Notes: generated from the sequence alone by a model not told the origin. Shown: positions 8,164-17,998, counted from the stretch's first letter. The stretch: 64,000 nucleotides of DNA from Bacillus sp. NTK034 (GCF_017303275.1 NZ_JAFKOJ010000007.1:186001-250000), one strand, 5' to 3'. A program made the numbers and translations.

Positions 8164-8532
8164 TTGAAACAAGATGATGTTTGTGAAGTTACCTGTGTGG
8201 ATGAAGAGAAAGTAAGGCGTGTTAAGGAATCGGTAAAACAGCAGAATACCTTGGCTGTTTCTCAAATATTTAAAGCATTATCTGATGACACTAGAGTAAA
8301 GATTACTTTTTCCCTATATGAAGAAGAGGGGTTATGTGTCTGTGATGTTGCGAATATCGTCGGATGTACGACAGCAACCGCATCACACCATTTGCGTTTG
8401 TTACGCAATATGGGACTAGCGAAATATCGAAAGGAAGGAAAACTAGTTTTTTATTCGCTGGATGATGATCATGTCAGACAGCTTATCCAAATCGCATTTG
8501 CACATCAAAAGGAGGTGGAGAACTATGAATGA
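8164..8532 (+). CDS. cadC: Cd/Pb/Zn-responsive repressor CadC
   Basis: A 122-residue ArsR/SmtB-family winged-helix repressor, exactly the length of classical CadC. Metal-site cysteines are visible: the N-terminal C-E-V-T-C pair (Cys7, Cys11) and the helix motif L-C-V-C-D. The recognition helix is T-A-T-A-S-H-H-L-R. Metal binding releases it from DNA and derepresses cadCA. The start is TTG 8164, 6 nt after GGAGGGG (8151-8157); extending to TTG 8143 would run through the operator. Its stop overlaps the cadA start, so the two are translationally coupled. A second CadC lies at 47643 and the pair may cross-regulate. Confidence 0.93.
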   Translation: MKQDDVCEVTCVDEEKVRRVKESVKQQNTLAVSQIFKALSDDTRVKITFSLYEEEGLCVCDVANIVGCTTATASHHLRLLRNMGLAKYRKEGKLVFYSLDDDHVRQLIQIAFAHQKEVENYE

Positions 8533-10660
8533 AGCTTTAACGAAATCAGATGAAAAAACGGTCTATCGTGTGCAGGGATTCACCTGAGCAGGCTGTGCCA
8601 CAAAGTTCGAAAAGAACGTAAAACACCTGGATGGTGTTTCTGATGCAGTTGTAAATTTTGGTGCTTCAAAGCTTACCGTACATGGAGAAGCAACCATTGA
8701 AGAACTGGAGAAGGCGGGAGCTTTTGAAGGTTTAAAAATCATCCCTGAAAAAGAGAGATTCGTTGAGAAAAAGGTTCCTTTTATAATAAAACACGCAACT
8801 GTGATTGCATCCTTTGTTTTTCTTATTCTTGGATGGGTTTTTGTAAAAATGAATGGGGAGGACAGCATCACACCGATTTTAGCATATGGTGCATCCATGT
8901 TAATTGGCGGGTATCGCCTCTTCACAACAGGCTTGAAAAATCTCCTTCGCCTTCAGTTTGATATGAGAACGCTTATGACTATCGCTGTCATCGGTGCTGC
9001 TTTTATTGGGGAATGGGGAGAAGGAGCTACTGTCGTAATTCTTTTTGCGATTAGTGAGGCTCTAGAGACTTATTCTATGGATAAAGCCCGTCAATCCATT
9101 CGCTCCTTAATGGATATTGCTCCCAAGGAAGCCTTAATCCGAAGAGGAAATAAGGAAATGATGATTGAAGTGGATGATATTCAGATAGACGACATTATGA
9201 TCGTAAAGCCTGGGCAAAAAATTGCGATGGATGGAATCGTGGTAAAAGGCTTGTCTTCCGTTAATCAGGCGGCTATTACGGGGGAATCTGTCCCTGTTTC
9301 AAAAACACCAGATGATGAAGTGTTTGCAGGAACCTTGAATGAAGAAGGTCTCCTTGAAGTCAAGGTGACAAAGCATGTGGATGACACAACCATTGCGAAG
9401 ATTATCCATTTAGTTGAAGAGGCTCAGGCTGAGCGTGCTCCGTCACAAGCTTTTGTGGACAAATTTGCGAAATACTATACGCCGCTTATTATTCTTGTAG
9501 CATTAGGGGTTGCCGTTATCCCCCCACTGTTTTTTGGAGCCGATTGGGATACCTGGATTTACCAAGGATTAGCTGCACTTGTGGTTGGATGCCCTTGCGC
9601 GCTTGTGATCTCAACTCCTGTTGCGATTGTAACAGCGATTGGGAGTGCTGCAAAAAATGGCGTGCTCATTAAAGGCGGCATTCACTTGGAAGAGATGGGA
9701 GCAATCAAAGCCATTGCCTTTGATAAAACAGGAACACTAACAAAAGGTATTCCAATGGTAACAGATTATCTTCCACAGTCTAATACAAATTCGGCAGAAC
9801 TTTTGTCTATTGTTGCAGCGCTGGAAAAAGGATCACAGCATCCACTGGCTTCAGCTATCATGAAAAAAGCGGAAGAAGAAAAAGCGCCATACCAGGACCT
9901 CAGTATTGAAGATTTTTCTTCCATTACGGGTAAAGGAATTAAAGGAAACTTTCAAAATAAGATGTATTATGTTGGAAGCCCGAATTTGTTTGAAGAACTA
10001 TTATCAAACGGCATTCCGGCTGCATTAAAAACAACAATTGCCCGCCTTCAAAATCAAGGAAAAACCGTCATGGTGGCAGGAACCTCAGAAGAAGTATTGA
10101 GTTTGATTGCCGTTGCGGATGTGTTAAGGGAAAACAGTAAAAATGTTATTGAAAATCTTCATTCTTTGGGAATTCAAAAGACTATTATGCTTACTGGTGA
10201 TAACGAAGGAACCGCAAACGCGATCGGTGAACAAGTTGGCGTATCGGATATTAAAGCTGAATTATTGCCGCAAGATAAATTAACGTTTATTAGAGATCTT
10301 AGGAATCAATATGACCGAGTGGCAATGGTCGGTGACGGCGTGAATGATGCCCCTGCATTAGCTGCTTCTACGTTGGGGATTGCCATGGGAGGAGCTGGAA
10401 CAGATACGGCTCTTGAAACAGCGGACATTGCCTTGATGGCAGATGACCTTGGAAAATTGCCGTTTACAGTTAAGTTAAGCAGGAAAGCACTTAGCATCAT
10501 TAAGCAAAACATTACGTTTTCATTAGGGATAAAGCTTGTTGCATTACTACTGGTCATTCCAGGGTGGCTGACGCTTTGGATTGCGATTTTTGCAGATATG
10601 GGTGCGACTCTTATTGTCACATTAAACGGCTTGCGACTTCTCAGAATTAAAGACAAATAA
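8525..10660 (+). pseudogene. cadA: Cadmium/zinc P-type ATPase CadA interrupted by UGA
   Basis: A P1B-type ATPase that pumps Cd, Zn and Pb out of the cell. One frame runs from ATG 8525 (site AAAGGAGGTGG) to 10660 and would give 711 residues. A single TGA at 8585-8587 falls exactly where the first Cys of the heavy-metal-associated motif should be (G-F-T-*-A-G-C). Beyond it every hallmark is intact: membrane Cys-Pro-Cys (around residue 356), D400-K-T-G-T, the H-P locus and G-D-G-V-N-D-A-P. The simplest reading is a recent nonsense mutation. Internal initiation would yield an ATPase lacking the N-terminal domain, which is often dispensable. An intact paralogue is at 48019-50145. Confidence 0.88.
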
Positions 10661-10665
10661 GCTAG

Positions 10666-10697
10666 GAGCTTCCCGTTTTCATGGGAAGCTCATTTTT
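10666..10697 (+). terminator. Intrinsic terminator after cadA
   Basis: A perfect 9-bp stem GAGCTTCCC / GGGAAGCTC with an 8-nt loop followed by a T-rich tail, 6 nt past the cadA stop. It ends just before the ribosome binding site of the next gene, so that gene depends on read-through or its own promoter. Confidence 0.85.
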
Positions 10698-10713
10698 ATT
10701 AGGAGGGATATTC

Positions 10714-11751
10714 TTGTTATACGATGTTTTGGTTATTGGCGCAGGACAAGCCGGGCTTTCGATAGGCTATTACCTTAAAAAGAATAATGTATCTTTTCTT
10801 CTCCTGGACCAGGGGGACGAAATAGGCGAGAGCTGGAGAAAAAGATATGATTCTCTAAAGCTGTTTACACCGCGTTATTTCAGTTCTCTTCCAGGATTAT
10901 CTTTAAGCGCGGATCCGAATGGATATTCAAAAAAAGATGAGATCAGTGACTATTTGTCGCAGTATGCAAAGGCGTTTTCGCTCCCAGTAAAGCTCCAAAC
11001 AGTGATTACAAAACTGGATAAAGAAGGGGATCTTTTTGTTGTGTCCACCAGCCAGGGTGTATACCGAAGCAAACAGGTGGTAGTTGCCACAGGACCTTTC
11101 CAGCAGCCAAATATACCCGAATTCTCTAAACGCCTTTCGGATGAAGTTTTTCAGCTGCATTCTTCAGAATATAAAAATCCTAATCAGCTCCTGAGCGGTA
11201 CCACAGTAGTTGTTGGCGGAGGGAATTCTGGAGCACAAATTGCGGTAGAATTGGCGGATCATAACGAAGTATATCTGTCGGTTGGGCACAAACCTAATTT
11301 CCTGCCTCAGGACTTTTTGGGCAAAAGCATCTTTTGGTGGTTTGATAAATTAGGATTATTAAAGGCAAATATAGACAGCAAAATTGGTCAGTTGATAATG
11401 AATAAGCCTGATACAATTTTTGGTTTCGAACTTAAAGGACTGCTCATGGACGGAAAAGTACAGCAAAAGCCGAAAGCTATATCTGCTAATGATAATGAGA
11501 TCATGTTTGAGGACCAAAGCATTGTGAAAGTGAGAAATCTAATTTGGTCCACTGGTTTTCGATCGGATTATAGCTGGATAAAGATTCCCGTAATCTTTAA
11601 TGAGAAGGGGTTGCCGATTCATGAAAGAGGAGTTACAGAAATTCAAGGCTTATACTTCTTAGGACTCCCATGGCAATATAGAAGGGGTTCAGCACTGCTT
11701 CAAGGGGTCGGGGCAGATGCTGAATATTTAGCAAAACAGATGCGACTATAG
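10714..11751 (+). CDS. CzcO-like FAD/NADPH flavoprotein monooxygenase
   Basis: A 345-residue two-dinucleotide-fold flavoprotein. The FAD site is V-I-G-A-G-Q-A-G (residues 7-14), the NADPH site V-G-G-G-N-S-G-A-Q is near residue 165, and a late W-S-T-G-F-R motif is present. It resembles the CzcD-associated CzcO and ArsO group of flavin monooxygenases; the substrate is unknown. The start is TTG 10714 with AGGAGG 7 nt upstream; the earlier ATG at 10681 lies inside the terminator hairpin. It sits just downstream of cadCA, which fits a metal-stress role. A broken relative lies at 2683-3081. Confidence 0.85.
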   Translation: MLYDVLVIGAGQAGLSIGYYLKKNNVSFLLLDQGDEIGESWRKRYDSLKLFTPRYFSSLPGLSLSADPNGYSKKDEISDYLSQYAKAFSLPVKLQTVITKLDKEGDLFVVSTSQGVYRSKQVVVATGPFQQPNIPEFSKRLSDEVFQLHSSEYKNPNQLLSGTTVVVGGGNSGAQIAVELADHNEVYLSVGHKPNFLPQDFLGKSIFWWFDKLGLLKANIDSKIGQLIMNKPDTIFGFELKGLLMDGKVQQKPKAISANDNEIMFEDQSIVKVRNLIWSTGFRSDYSWIKIPVIFNEKGLPIHERGVTEIQGLYFLGLPWQYRRGSALLQGVGADAEYLAKQMRL

Positions 11752-12119
11752 ATGCGTTTCATTCAAGTATGCGCTCTGACCACAGCGAAAATAAAGCAAA
11801 TTAATGGATGAAACTTCAATTAGTCAGATGATACATTGCACAATGTTGCTGTGCATCTTAAAATACTGATTATTAGGCTACATCAGGTCTTCAAGAGATT
11901 TACCTATCAAGGGGCAAAGGTGAAAATTTTGAATTACAATTCCGGAAGTGGTCAGTGAATATTACTGGGATACTGAAAGAAATATTCAAAACTAGCACTT
12001 TGGAGTAAAGCTAACTGCCAAGCAACTTTTTATAAGAGCGAATTATATGGACTAACAGGAGGAGCCTAAAGCACATTTTGTTTATTTACTTAAAAGGGTA
12101 AGCTAAGTTAGAAGGAGCC
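11752..12119. other. Intergenic, no gene recognised
   Basis: Apparently decayed sequence with scattered stops in all frames. An AGGAGGAGCC stretch near 12059 resembles a stray ribosome binding site of the remnant that follows. Confidence 0.35.
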
Positions 12120-12302
12120 CGAGAAGAGCCGCTTGAACCTTGAACAGAAGTTACTGTATCTACGGAACATATGAAGTGAATGGACGGAGTAACAGCTAAA
12201 ATTGACTCTGCTGAACAAACAACTGTATATATGGTTGATTTCACTCCAACTACCGGCGGAGATGAAGTGAAAAATCATAAATGGGTAACAGAAAGCGAGT
12301 AA
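12120..12302 (+). pseudogene. YdhK/DUF1541-like protein remnant
   Basis: The frame ending at TAA 12300 spells the C-terminal DUF1541 signature: T-V-S-T-E-H-M-K, G-V-T-A-K-I-D-S-A, T-T-V-Y-M-V-D-F-T-P-T-T-G-G and K-W-V-T-E-S-E. In-frame TGA codons replace the Gly of the H-M-K-G-M motif (about 12177) and another residue upstream (about 12141). The N-terminal lipoprotein part is missing. YdhK-type proteins often sit beside copper and heavy-metal genes in Bacilli, consistent with this neighbourhood. Confidence 0.75.
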
Positions 12303-12336
12303 TCACCAGATAATACCATTTTCGTTTGGATAGTCA

Positions 12337-12370
12337 GTCAATTCCTTAACAAGGGGAATTGGCTTTTTTT
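12337..12370 (+). terminator. Intrinsic terminator after the YdhK remnant
   Basis: Stem GTCAATTCC / GGAATTGGC (wobble-tolerant) followed by seven Ts. Confidence 0.8.
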
Positions 12371-12623
12371 ATAGTGAGAATGTTTTAATACTTAAATCAA
12401 ACGTTTTCAGAAGATAATTCCAGACAATACATGTAAAATCCAGAAACTAGGATACATTATTTACTAAACATTATCTTTCTAGAGATTTATTTAAAACTAG
12501 TTCTATGAGCCGGAAACTAGCTTCTCCATATTTTCTTCATATTTTTTTATTATAATTCAATGGTGGTAATAAGAGAATAATTCTCTGTATCTCTTAACAG
12601 CGATCGACCTCAGGAGGAATTCC

Positions 12624-13802
12624 GTGAAAATGTTACTAATATATGTTTCTATTTTGGTTTTTTTGAATAGCCCTTCTATAATAGTTCAAGCAGAAGAAGA
12701 ACCAGCGATCTCAAGCGAAGCAGCTATTTTAATTGACTCAAAAACAGGTGAGGTTTTATTTGAAAAAAACTCAAATAAAAGGATGTATCCTGCAAGTCTA
12801 ACAAAAATAGCAACGGCAATATACGCGATAGAAAAAGGAAATTTAAACGATATCGTTACAGTTGGGAAAAATGCAAGAGTAACTGAAGGTACACGGGTTT
12901 ATTTGGAAGAAGGTGAAACAGTCAATTTGCAAAAACTTATTCAAGGAATGCTAATTAATTCCGGTAATGATGCAGGCGTTGCCATAGCTGAGCACTTAAG
13001 TGGATCAAATGAACGATTTTCAAAAGAATTAAATATGTATTTAGCTGATTTGGGGCTAAAGGAAACTAACTTTAAAAATCCACATGGCCTTTACGATCCT
13101 GAACATGTTACTACGGCAGAAGATTTAGCGTTTTTAACCCGTTATGCAATGGAAAATAGTATATTTAGAGAAATTTTTGGAACCAAAGAGCTAAAGTGGA
13201 AAGGTGTATCCTGGGATACAACTTTATATACGCATCATAAACTGATGAGGGAATTCCCATATGAGGGTGTTATAGGTGGGAAAACAGGATACGTTGATCA
13301 GTCTGGACATACTTTGGTAACTGCTGCCCAAAGAAAGGATCTGAGCTTGATTGCAGTCACCCTTAAGGCACCATCACAAGAAATTGCTTATAATGACACA
13401 ATGAAATTACTTGATTTCGGATTTAATAACTTTAAAACATCAAGTCTATCTAAAGGAACTGATTTTCAAATTAACAATATTGTTTATAATGCAACAACTA
13501 AACTCTATATTACTCAGTCCACTCAAAGTAATGTTCTAAGTACTTTAAAGGATGATGGGAAAATTGAAATTTTATACCCGAGTGCAAAGCTGCTTTCTGA
13601 TATCCAATTAGGATATGCTATTAAAAAGAATAAAGAAGTAAAGAAAATAGTGAAGCAATCGACGAATCAAAAAGATGAGAAGTTGGCAAAAGGAAGTTAT
13701 ATATTTGGCACCATATTAATTACTTTATTAGTCTCCGTTATTGTATTAGGAAATAGAACCTGTAACAAAATAGCAAAAACAACCATTGAAGAACAGTTAT
13801 GA
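12624..13802 (+). CDS. D-alanyl-D-alanine carboxypeptidase (PBP5/DacF type)
   Basis: A 392-residue low-molecular-weight penicillin-binding protein that trims the terminal D-Ala of peptidoglycan pentapeptides. It has a signal peptide (residues 1-23) and the three active-site motifs S58-L-T-K61, S113-G-N115 and K220-T-G222. A beta-rich C-terminal domain and a hydrophobic anchor (about residues 358-376) follow. The anchor is predicted as a helix rather than the amphipathic tail of PBP5. The start is GTG with CAGGAGGAAT upstream. It is monocistronic. Which paralogue it is (DacA, DacB or DacF) cannot be fixed here. Confidence 0.9.
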   Translation: MKMLLIYVSILVFLNSPSIIVQAEEEPAISSEAAILIDSKTGEVLFEKNSNKRMYPASLTKIATAIYAIEKGNLNDIVTVGKNARVTEGTRVYLEEGETVNLQKLIQGMLINSGNDAGVAIAEHLSGSNERFSKELNMYLADLGLKETNFKNPHGLYDPEHVTTAEDLAFLTRYAMENSIFREIFGTKELKWKGVSWDTTLYTHHKLMREFPYEGVIGGKTGYVDQSGHTLVTAAQRKDLSLIAVTLKAPSQEIAYNDTMKLLDFGFNNFKTSSLSKGTDFQINNIVYNATTKLYITQSTQSNVLSTLKDDGKIEILYPSAKLLSDIQLGYAIKKNKEVKKIVKQSTNQKDEKLAKGSYIFGTILITLLVSVIVLGNRTCNKIAKTTIEEQL

Positions 13803-13961
13803 CACCTTCAAAGTTATAGATAGAAGAACAACTATTAGGATATAAGGTGAGATGAGGAGTACTTATTATGAAGGGACAGATCTTGCACTAGGCAATCAAT
13901 TTTTTTAAATAGAAATGATAAGTGTTGAAATAAAATTAATTAATATAATGGAGGGCTATTT

Positions 13962-14600
13962 TTGAGTTTAAAATGGGATAGCGAGTTAGACGAACTAAGG
14001 ATACGACGCCGCACAGAGATATTAGATGAAGCAAGGGAATTATTTTTGGAAAAAGGTTTGCCAAGAGTGACGATGAGAGATATCTCAAAAGAGGTAGGGG
14101 TATCTACGGTTACCTTATATAAATATTATAAGTCTGTTGATGAAATTGCTGCTGAAGTTAAACAACAAATTTTTATTGAAATGAAGGAATTTTTCAAAGA
14201 GATATCAACTGATAGTACTGCATATGAACAAATCATAAATTGGCTTAAACAATGGGACTCTTATCTAAAAGAAAAAGACGATCATATCCGATTTCAAGCA
14301 GAATTTGATCTTTATTATCAATCACATAAATTAGAAATTGAGCAAGCTTATTATCTTGAATTAATTAAAATAAATGGGGAATCAATTCCTTTGGTGTTTG
14401 AACAAGGACAAAATGAAGGAAGCATAAGAACTGATTTTACAGCCAATGACCTAACGGCATGGACATTTAATAATCTACTGGGAATGGTTCACCGACTTGC
14501 GGCAAGAGGGCCTTTATTAGAAAATGATTCACCGCTATCAACAGAGAAAATGATGGAAATGACAATTGATTCAGTTGCAAGCTTTATAAAAAGGAGTTAA
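13962..14600 (+). CDS. TetR/AcrR-family transcriptional regulator
   Basis: A 212-residue regulator with an N-terminal three-helix DNA-binding domain (residues about 15-60: I-L-D-E-A-R-E-L-F, T-M-R-D-I-S-K-E-V-G-V-S, T-L-Y-K-Y-Y) and an all-helical ligand domain. TTG start with GGAGGG 7 nt upstream. No divergent or downstream partner is obvious, so the target is unknown. It ends in a terminator. Confidence 0.88.
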   Translation: MSLKWDSELDELRIRRRTEILDEARELFLEKGLPRVTMRDISKEVGVSTVTLYKYYKSVDEIAAEVKQQIFIEMKEFFKEISTDSTAYEQIINWLKQWDSYLKEKDDHIRFQAEFDLYYQSHKLEIEQAYYLELIKINGESIPLVFEQGQNEGSIRTDFTANDLTAWTFNNLLGMVHRLAARGPLLENDSPLSTEKMMEMTIDSVASFIKRS

Positions 14601-14636
14601 TCAATGCTATAACAGCGTTGATTAACTCCTTTTTAT
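14592..14636 (+). terminator. Intrinsic terminator after tetR
   Basis: A long stem, AGGAGTTAATCAA / TTGATTAACTCCT, followed by TTTTATTATT. It overlaps the stop codon of the regulator. Confidence 0.9.
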
Positions 14637-14831
14637 TATTATCTTGTAGAGGAAAAAAGATTGTCTTAAGGTTCCTGTACGAAATTTAAAACCCCTGATT
14701 CCCTTCGTTTAAAGGACAAGAGGGAGGCAAATCAGGAAAATTCCATTCTTCTGCTTATTTTTAAGGATTTTGGAATTATTGTAGAAGCTTCCACCTCAGT
14801 TTTTAATATCTTAACATAGGCTATGGTTCCT

Positions 14832-15158
14832 TTATATTTCGAGATGTAGGCTGTTGGCCTGGTCTTCAATTAACTTCATTATTTTTATAAATCCCTTTTC
14901 TGGGTATGCCTGCAATAATAATAGTGTATTTGTATCGATTTTTAACATTTTTCTTAATTCCATTGGAATAGATAATTTTCCATTCCTGAAAATGCATTTA
15001 TTTAAATGGGCATTTTCATGATGATTGCTTACAACCAACTGGTTAGCTTCCTCATAAATAAAGACGAACTCTCCATCCTTCATGCCCAACATTCTATATA
15101 GAGCGGCAGGAAGTAAAATTTGACCGTTTTTTGTTAACTTTTTTACATACAAAGGCAT
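14832..15158 (-). CDS. AbrB-like protein with two swapped-hairpin halves
   Basis: A 108-residue protein made of two AbrB/MazE-type motifs: an N-terminal one (K-L-T-K-N-G-Q-I-L-L-P, residues about 7-17) and a second (F-R-N-G-K-L-S-I-P-M-E-L-R, around residue 57). Such proteins bind DNA as dimers or act as partners in transition-state control. The start is ATG 15158 with AAAGGATG upstream. It lies 25 nt downstream of an atypical response regulator and is almost certainly cotranscribed with it. Both halves have the hydrophobic pattern of the fold; the target is unknown. Confidence 0.75.
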   Translation of the reverse strand: MPLYVKKLTKNGQILLPAALYRMLGMKDGEFVFIYEEANQLVVSNHHENAHLNKCIFRNGKLSIPMELRKMLKIDTNTLLLLQAYPEKGFIKIMKLIEDQANSLHLEI

Positions 15159-15183
15159 TTCATCCTTTCCCTTAATCTCTATA

Positions 15184-15858
15184 TTAATTTGTTTCCCATT
15201 TATAGCCGACTCCCCAAATGGTCTTTAGATGGCGATCAACTGGGAAACCAGATTGTCTTAACTTCTCTCGTATGTTCCTAATGTGAGAATCAATCGTTCT
15301 ACTTTCTGTTTTCCATTCCTGACTCCAGATGGTCTGTAAAAGGGCTTCACGAGAAAAAACATTATTGATGTTACTTAACAAATGCCCTACAAGTGCAAAT
15401 TCCTTAGGAGTCATAGATATGGTGTTTCCGTTAAAAGAAAGATTGAAAGATGTTTCATCCCATTTTAACCCTTGAAAAAAAAGTGAATCACTGATTACTA
15501 GGGAAGACCTTCTTAACAATGCCTCTATTCGGACTAAAAGTTCGTTTTTGTTAAAAGGCTTAGTTAGATAATCATCGGCACCCTGTTTAAATCCATCTAC
15601 TATATCTTCTTTCTCACTTTTTTTAGATAGTATAATGATTGGAACATTAGAAACCCTTCGAATTTTTTCACAAGTAGACGAACCATGCATATCAGGCATA
15701 ACAACCTCTAATATGACGAGAGATACACTCTTCTGTGAAAGAAATGAAATTGCATCACTAGCTGAACGGAACTGTATGCATCGATAGAATGGCGAAAGAA
15801 GGGAAGACAATAAGTTCTGTGTTTTTTGATCATTATCAATCACCATAATTTTTTTCAT
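15184..15858 (-). CDS. OmpR-type response regulator with Asp-to-Glu receiver
   Basis: A 224-residue regulator with a receiver domain (1-120) and an OmpR/PhoB winged helix (about 130-222, ending W-G-V-G-Y-K-W). It is paralogous to the regulator at 18816-19493. The phosphoacceptor position is Glu51 (L-V-I-L-E-V-V-M-P) instead of Asp, and the second acidic-pocket residue is Asn9. The conserved Lys (T-K-P-F) is kept. Glu at this site often mimics phosphorylation, so it may act without a kinase. No histidine kinase is adjacent, and an AbrB-like gene follows at 25 nt. The codon is GAG, seen directly in the sequence. Confidence 0.88.
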   Translation of the reverse strand: MKKIMVIDNDQKTQNLLSSLLSPFYRCIQFRSASDAISFLSQKSVSLVILEVVMPDMHGSSTCEKIRRVSNVPIIILSKKSEKEDIVDGFKQGADDYLTKPFNKNELLVRIEALLRRSSLVISDSLFFQGLKWDETSFNLSFNGNTISMTPKEFALVGHLLSNINNVFSREALLQTIWSQEWKTESRTIDSHIRNIREKLRQSGFPVDRHLKTIWGVGYKWETN

Positions 15859-16145
15859 TTTAGCTTTCCTCTTTTCATTAGTAATCTACGTTTACCTTAC
15901 TAAAAAAATATGAAGAAATTTTGCATTTTAGAAGACTTCCAAAAAACACTAGAAATTATTTTAATTGAATTCAAGCTAAAATTAGATTAAATAGATCCAA
16001 TTAAAAAATTAATCTCATTAATCCACAAATTGGTTATTTATGCTTTCTGTATTAATATTTTCATTAAAGTTATCTTCTTGCACACTTTCTTGATATTATT
16101 CCCTTAAAATATTTTTGATATAAAAACATTAAAGAGGTGAATATA
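15859..16145. other. Divergent intergenic region
   Basis: AT-rich DNA between the response regulator and the lgt copy. The lgt ribosome binding site AAAGAGGTGA is at 16131-16140. No convincing promoter boxes or RNA. Confidence 0.4.
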
Positions 16146-16958
16146 TTGGGGGAAATTGAATCGATTGATAGAATTGCCTTTGAGTTAGGCCCAATAACGA
16201 TTTATTGGTATGGTATCATTATCGGAAGTGGTCTGTTATTAGGATGGATTCTTGCTGCAAGAGAATCGAAAAAAGTTGGAATGGAAAAAGAACTACTCTC
16301 AGACCTATAGCTGTGGGCAATTCCCATTTCAATTATTTGTGCAAGATTGTACTACGTAATTTTCAAATGGGAATACTATATTAAAAATCCAGGAGATATT
16401 TTAGCGATATGGGAAGGTGGTATTGCTATTCATGGAGGATTATTAGGAGCAGTGATAACTGCCGTTATTTTTTCTAGAAAAAAGGGTATTTCTTTTTGGA
16501 GACTTGCAGACATTGCTGCACCAAGCATAATATTAGGCCAGGCAATTGGACGGTGGGGGAATTTCATAAACCAAGAAGCGCATGGGGGAGAAGTGTCCCG
16601 CTCATTCCTCGAAAGCCTCTTACTCCCAGGCTTAATCATTAATCAAATGTATATAGAAGGAGCATACTATAATCCGACTTTTCTATATGAATCATTATGG
16701 AATATTCTTGGCTTTGTTCTTTTGGTTTTTCTCAGACGTTTATCCATAAAACGTGGTGAAGTTTTTCTATCTTATATTATTTGGTATTCAGTTGGGAGGT
16801 ACTTTGTTGAAGGATTGAGAACAGATAGTTTAATGCTCACAGAATCAGTTAGAATAGCTCAAGCTATGTCCTTAACTTTGATTGCAGCAGCCGTTTTAGT
16901 CATTGTCCTTAGAAGACGCTTAGAAAAAGCTGTTCATAGATATGCTGATAGGGATTAA
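16146..16958 (+). pseudogene. lgt: Prolipoprotein diacylglyceryl transferase with amber codon
   Basis: Lgt moves diacylglycerol onto the lipobox Cys of prelipoproteins in the membrane. The frame from TTG 16146 (AAAGAGGTGA upstream) reads a normal Lgt of about 270 residues. The membrane helices and the signature H-G-G-L-L-G, then [10 protein letters not shown]-x-H-G are all visible. TAG at 16308-16310 cuts it after 54 residues. Everything downstream is otherwise intact to 16958. It is probably a recently inactivated second copy of an essential chromosomal gene. Confidence 0.88.
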
Positions 16959-17098
16959 TGAATTTTTAATAAAGGCCACCTGCTTTAAGCATAATTCTGC
17001 GGAGATAATAAGTATTTTCGGAAAGAACCACTCTCTAAATAGGAATTTAAAGAAATGTAAGTTCTGTTTACATTAAACTTTGTAATGGGGAATATAAC

Positions 17099-17879
17099 AT
17101 GAATTTATTCTTCACTTTTTAGTTTTCACATTAATAAGCCTATCAGTTCTTCTCTTATTAGGAAGAGAAGAGCTTACGCAGCTTGGTAATATTCAAGTTT
17201 TAGATAATATTGAACAAACATCTCGTGCATCTGTAGATTCGGAAGATATAACAAAAAGGTGGTAAAGATTAAGGACCGAGTCCTTTTGGATGCACCTATT
17301 ATTAAACAATTTCCTGAACTGCCAAGAGGTTGTGAGGTTACTAGTCTGGCAATGCTTCTGCAGTATAAAGGAATTAAAACAAATAAAATTACACTTGCCA
17401 ATAATATAAAAAAGAATTCTGTTCCGCTAAAAAAAGAAAGCGGGAAGATATTTTGGGGAGATCCAAATGAGGGATTCGTTGGTGATATGTATTCCTATAA
17501 AAATCCCGGCTATGGAGTTTATCATAAACCGATAAGAGAACTAGCCGAAAAATATATACCAGGTCAAATAATAGATTTAACAGGTAGGGATTTTGTGGAA
17601 CTTCAGGCTTATCTTTCGCTTGGTATTCCAATTTGGATTATAACCAATACTACCTATAATGAATTGCCTGATTCTGCATTTGTAAAGTGGTTTACACCTA
17701 ATGGGGAGATAAAAATAACTTATAAAGAACATTCTGTTCTTATTACAGGCTACGATGAAAAGGCAATTTATTTTAATGACCCAATTGACGGCATGAAAAA
17801 TAAGCTAATTTCAAAGGGGGAATTTCTTGCTGCCTGGAAGCAAATGGGGAGTCAAGCGGTGACATATCTGCCAGATTAG
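17099..17879 (+). pseudogene. C39-like cysteine peptidase, 5' part frameshifted
   Basis: The main frame (from about 17259) holds a Peptidase_C39-like domain: P-R-G-C-E-V-T-S-L with the nucleophile Cys, then H-S-V-L-I-T-G-Y-D and the N-D-P loop. No good start precedes it. Upstream, ATG 17099 begins a signal peptide (M-N-L-F-F-T-F then L-V-F-T-L-I-S-L-S) that needs one extra T in the run near 17117-17121 and one extra A in the A-run near 17250-17254 to join the domain. Two homopolymer indels in one gene suggest either early decay or read errors. If repaired, it is an exported or membrane-anchored peptidase-like protein of about 260 residues. Confidence 0.75.
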
Positions 17880-17951
17880 TGTTTAAGAAGATTAGTAGTT
17901 GATTTAAATAATGATTATTAGAAACATTATTGACGTGGTGGTTAATAAGAT

Positions 17952-17998
17952 AAGTCAAGAAGGGGCTAGCTATTGATTTTGCCCTTTTCTTGACTTTA
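17952..17998 (+). terminator. Hairpin after the C39-like gene
   Basis: Long stem AAGTCAAGAAGGGGC / GCCCTTTTCTTGACTT with a 14-nt loop; the T-tail is weak. Confidence 0.6.

Noticed and set aside
8585-8587. Selenocysteine codon in CadA
   Set aside because: Not called as Sec: no convincing SECIS hairpin was seen and nonsense mutations are common here. Left as a testable finding.
10681-10713. Longer start for the CzcO-like flavoprotein
   Set aside because: It lies inside the terminator stem of cadA; the FAD motif spacing fits TTG 10714.
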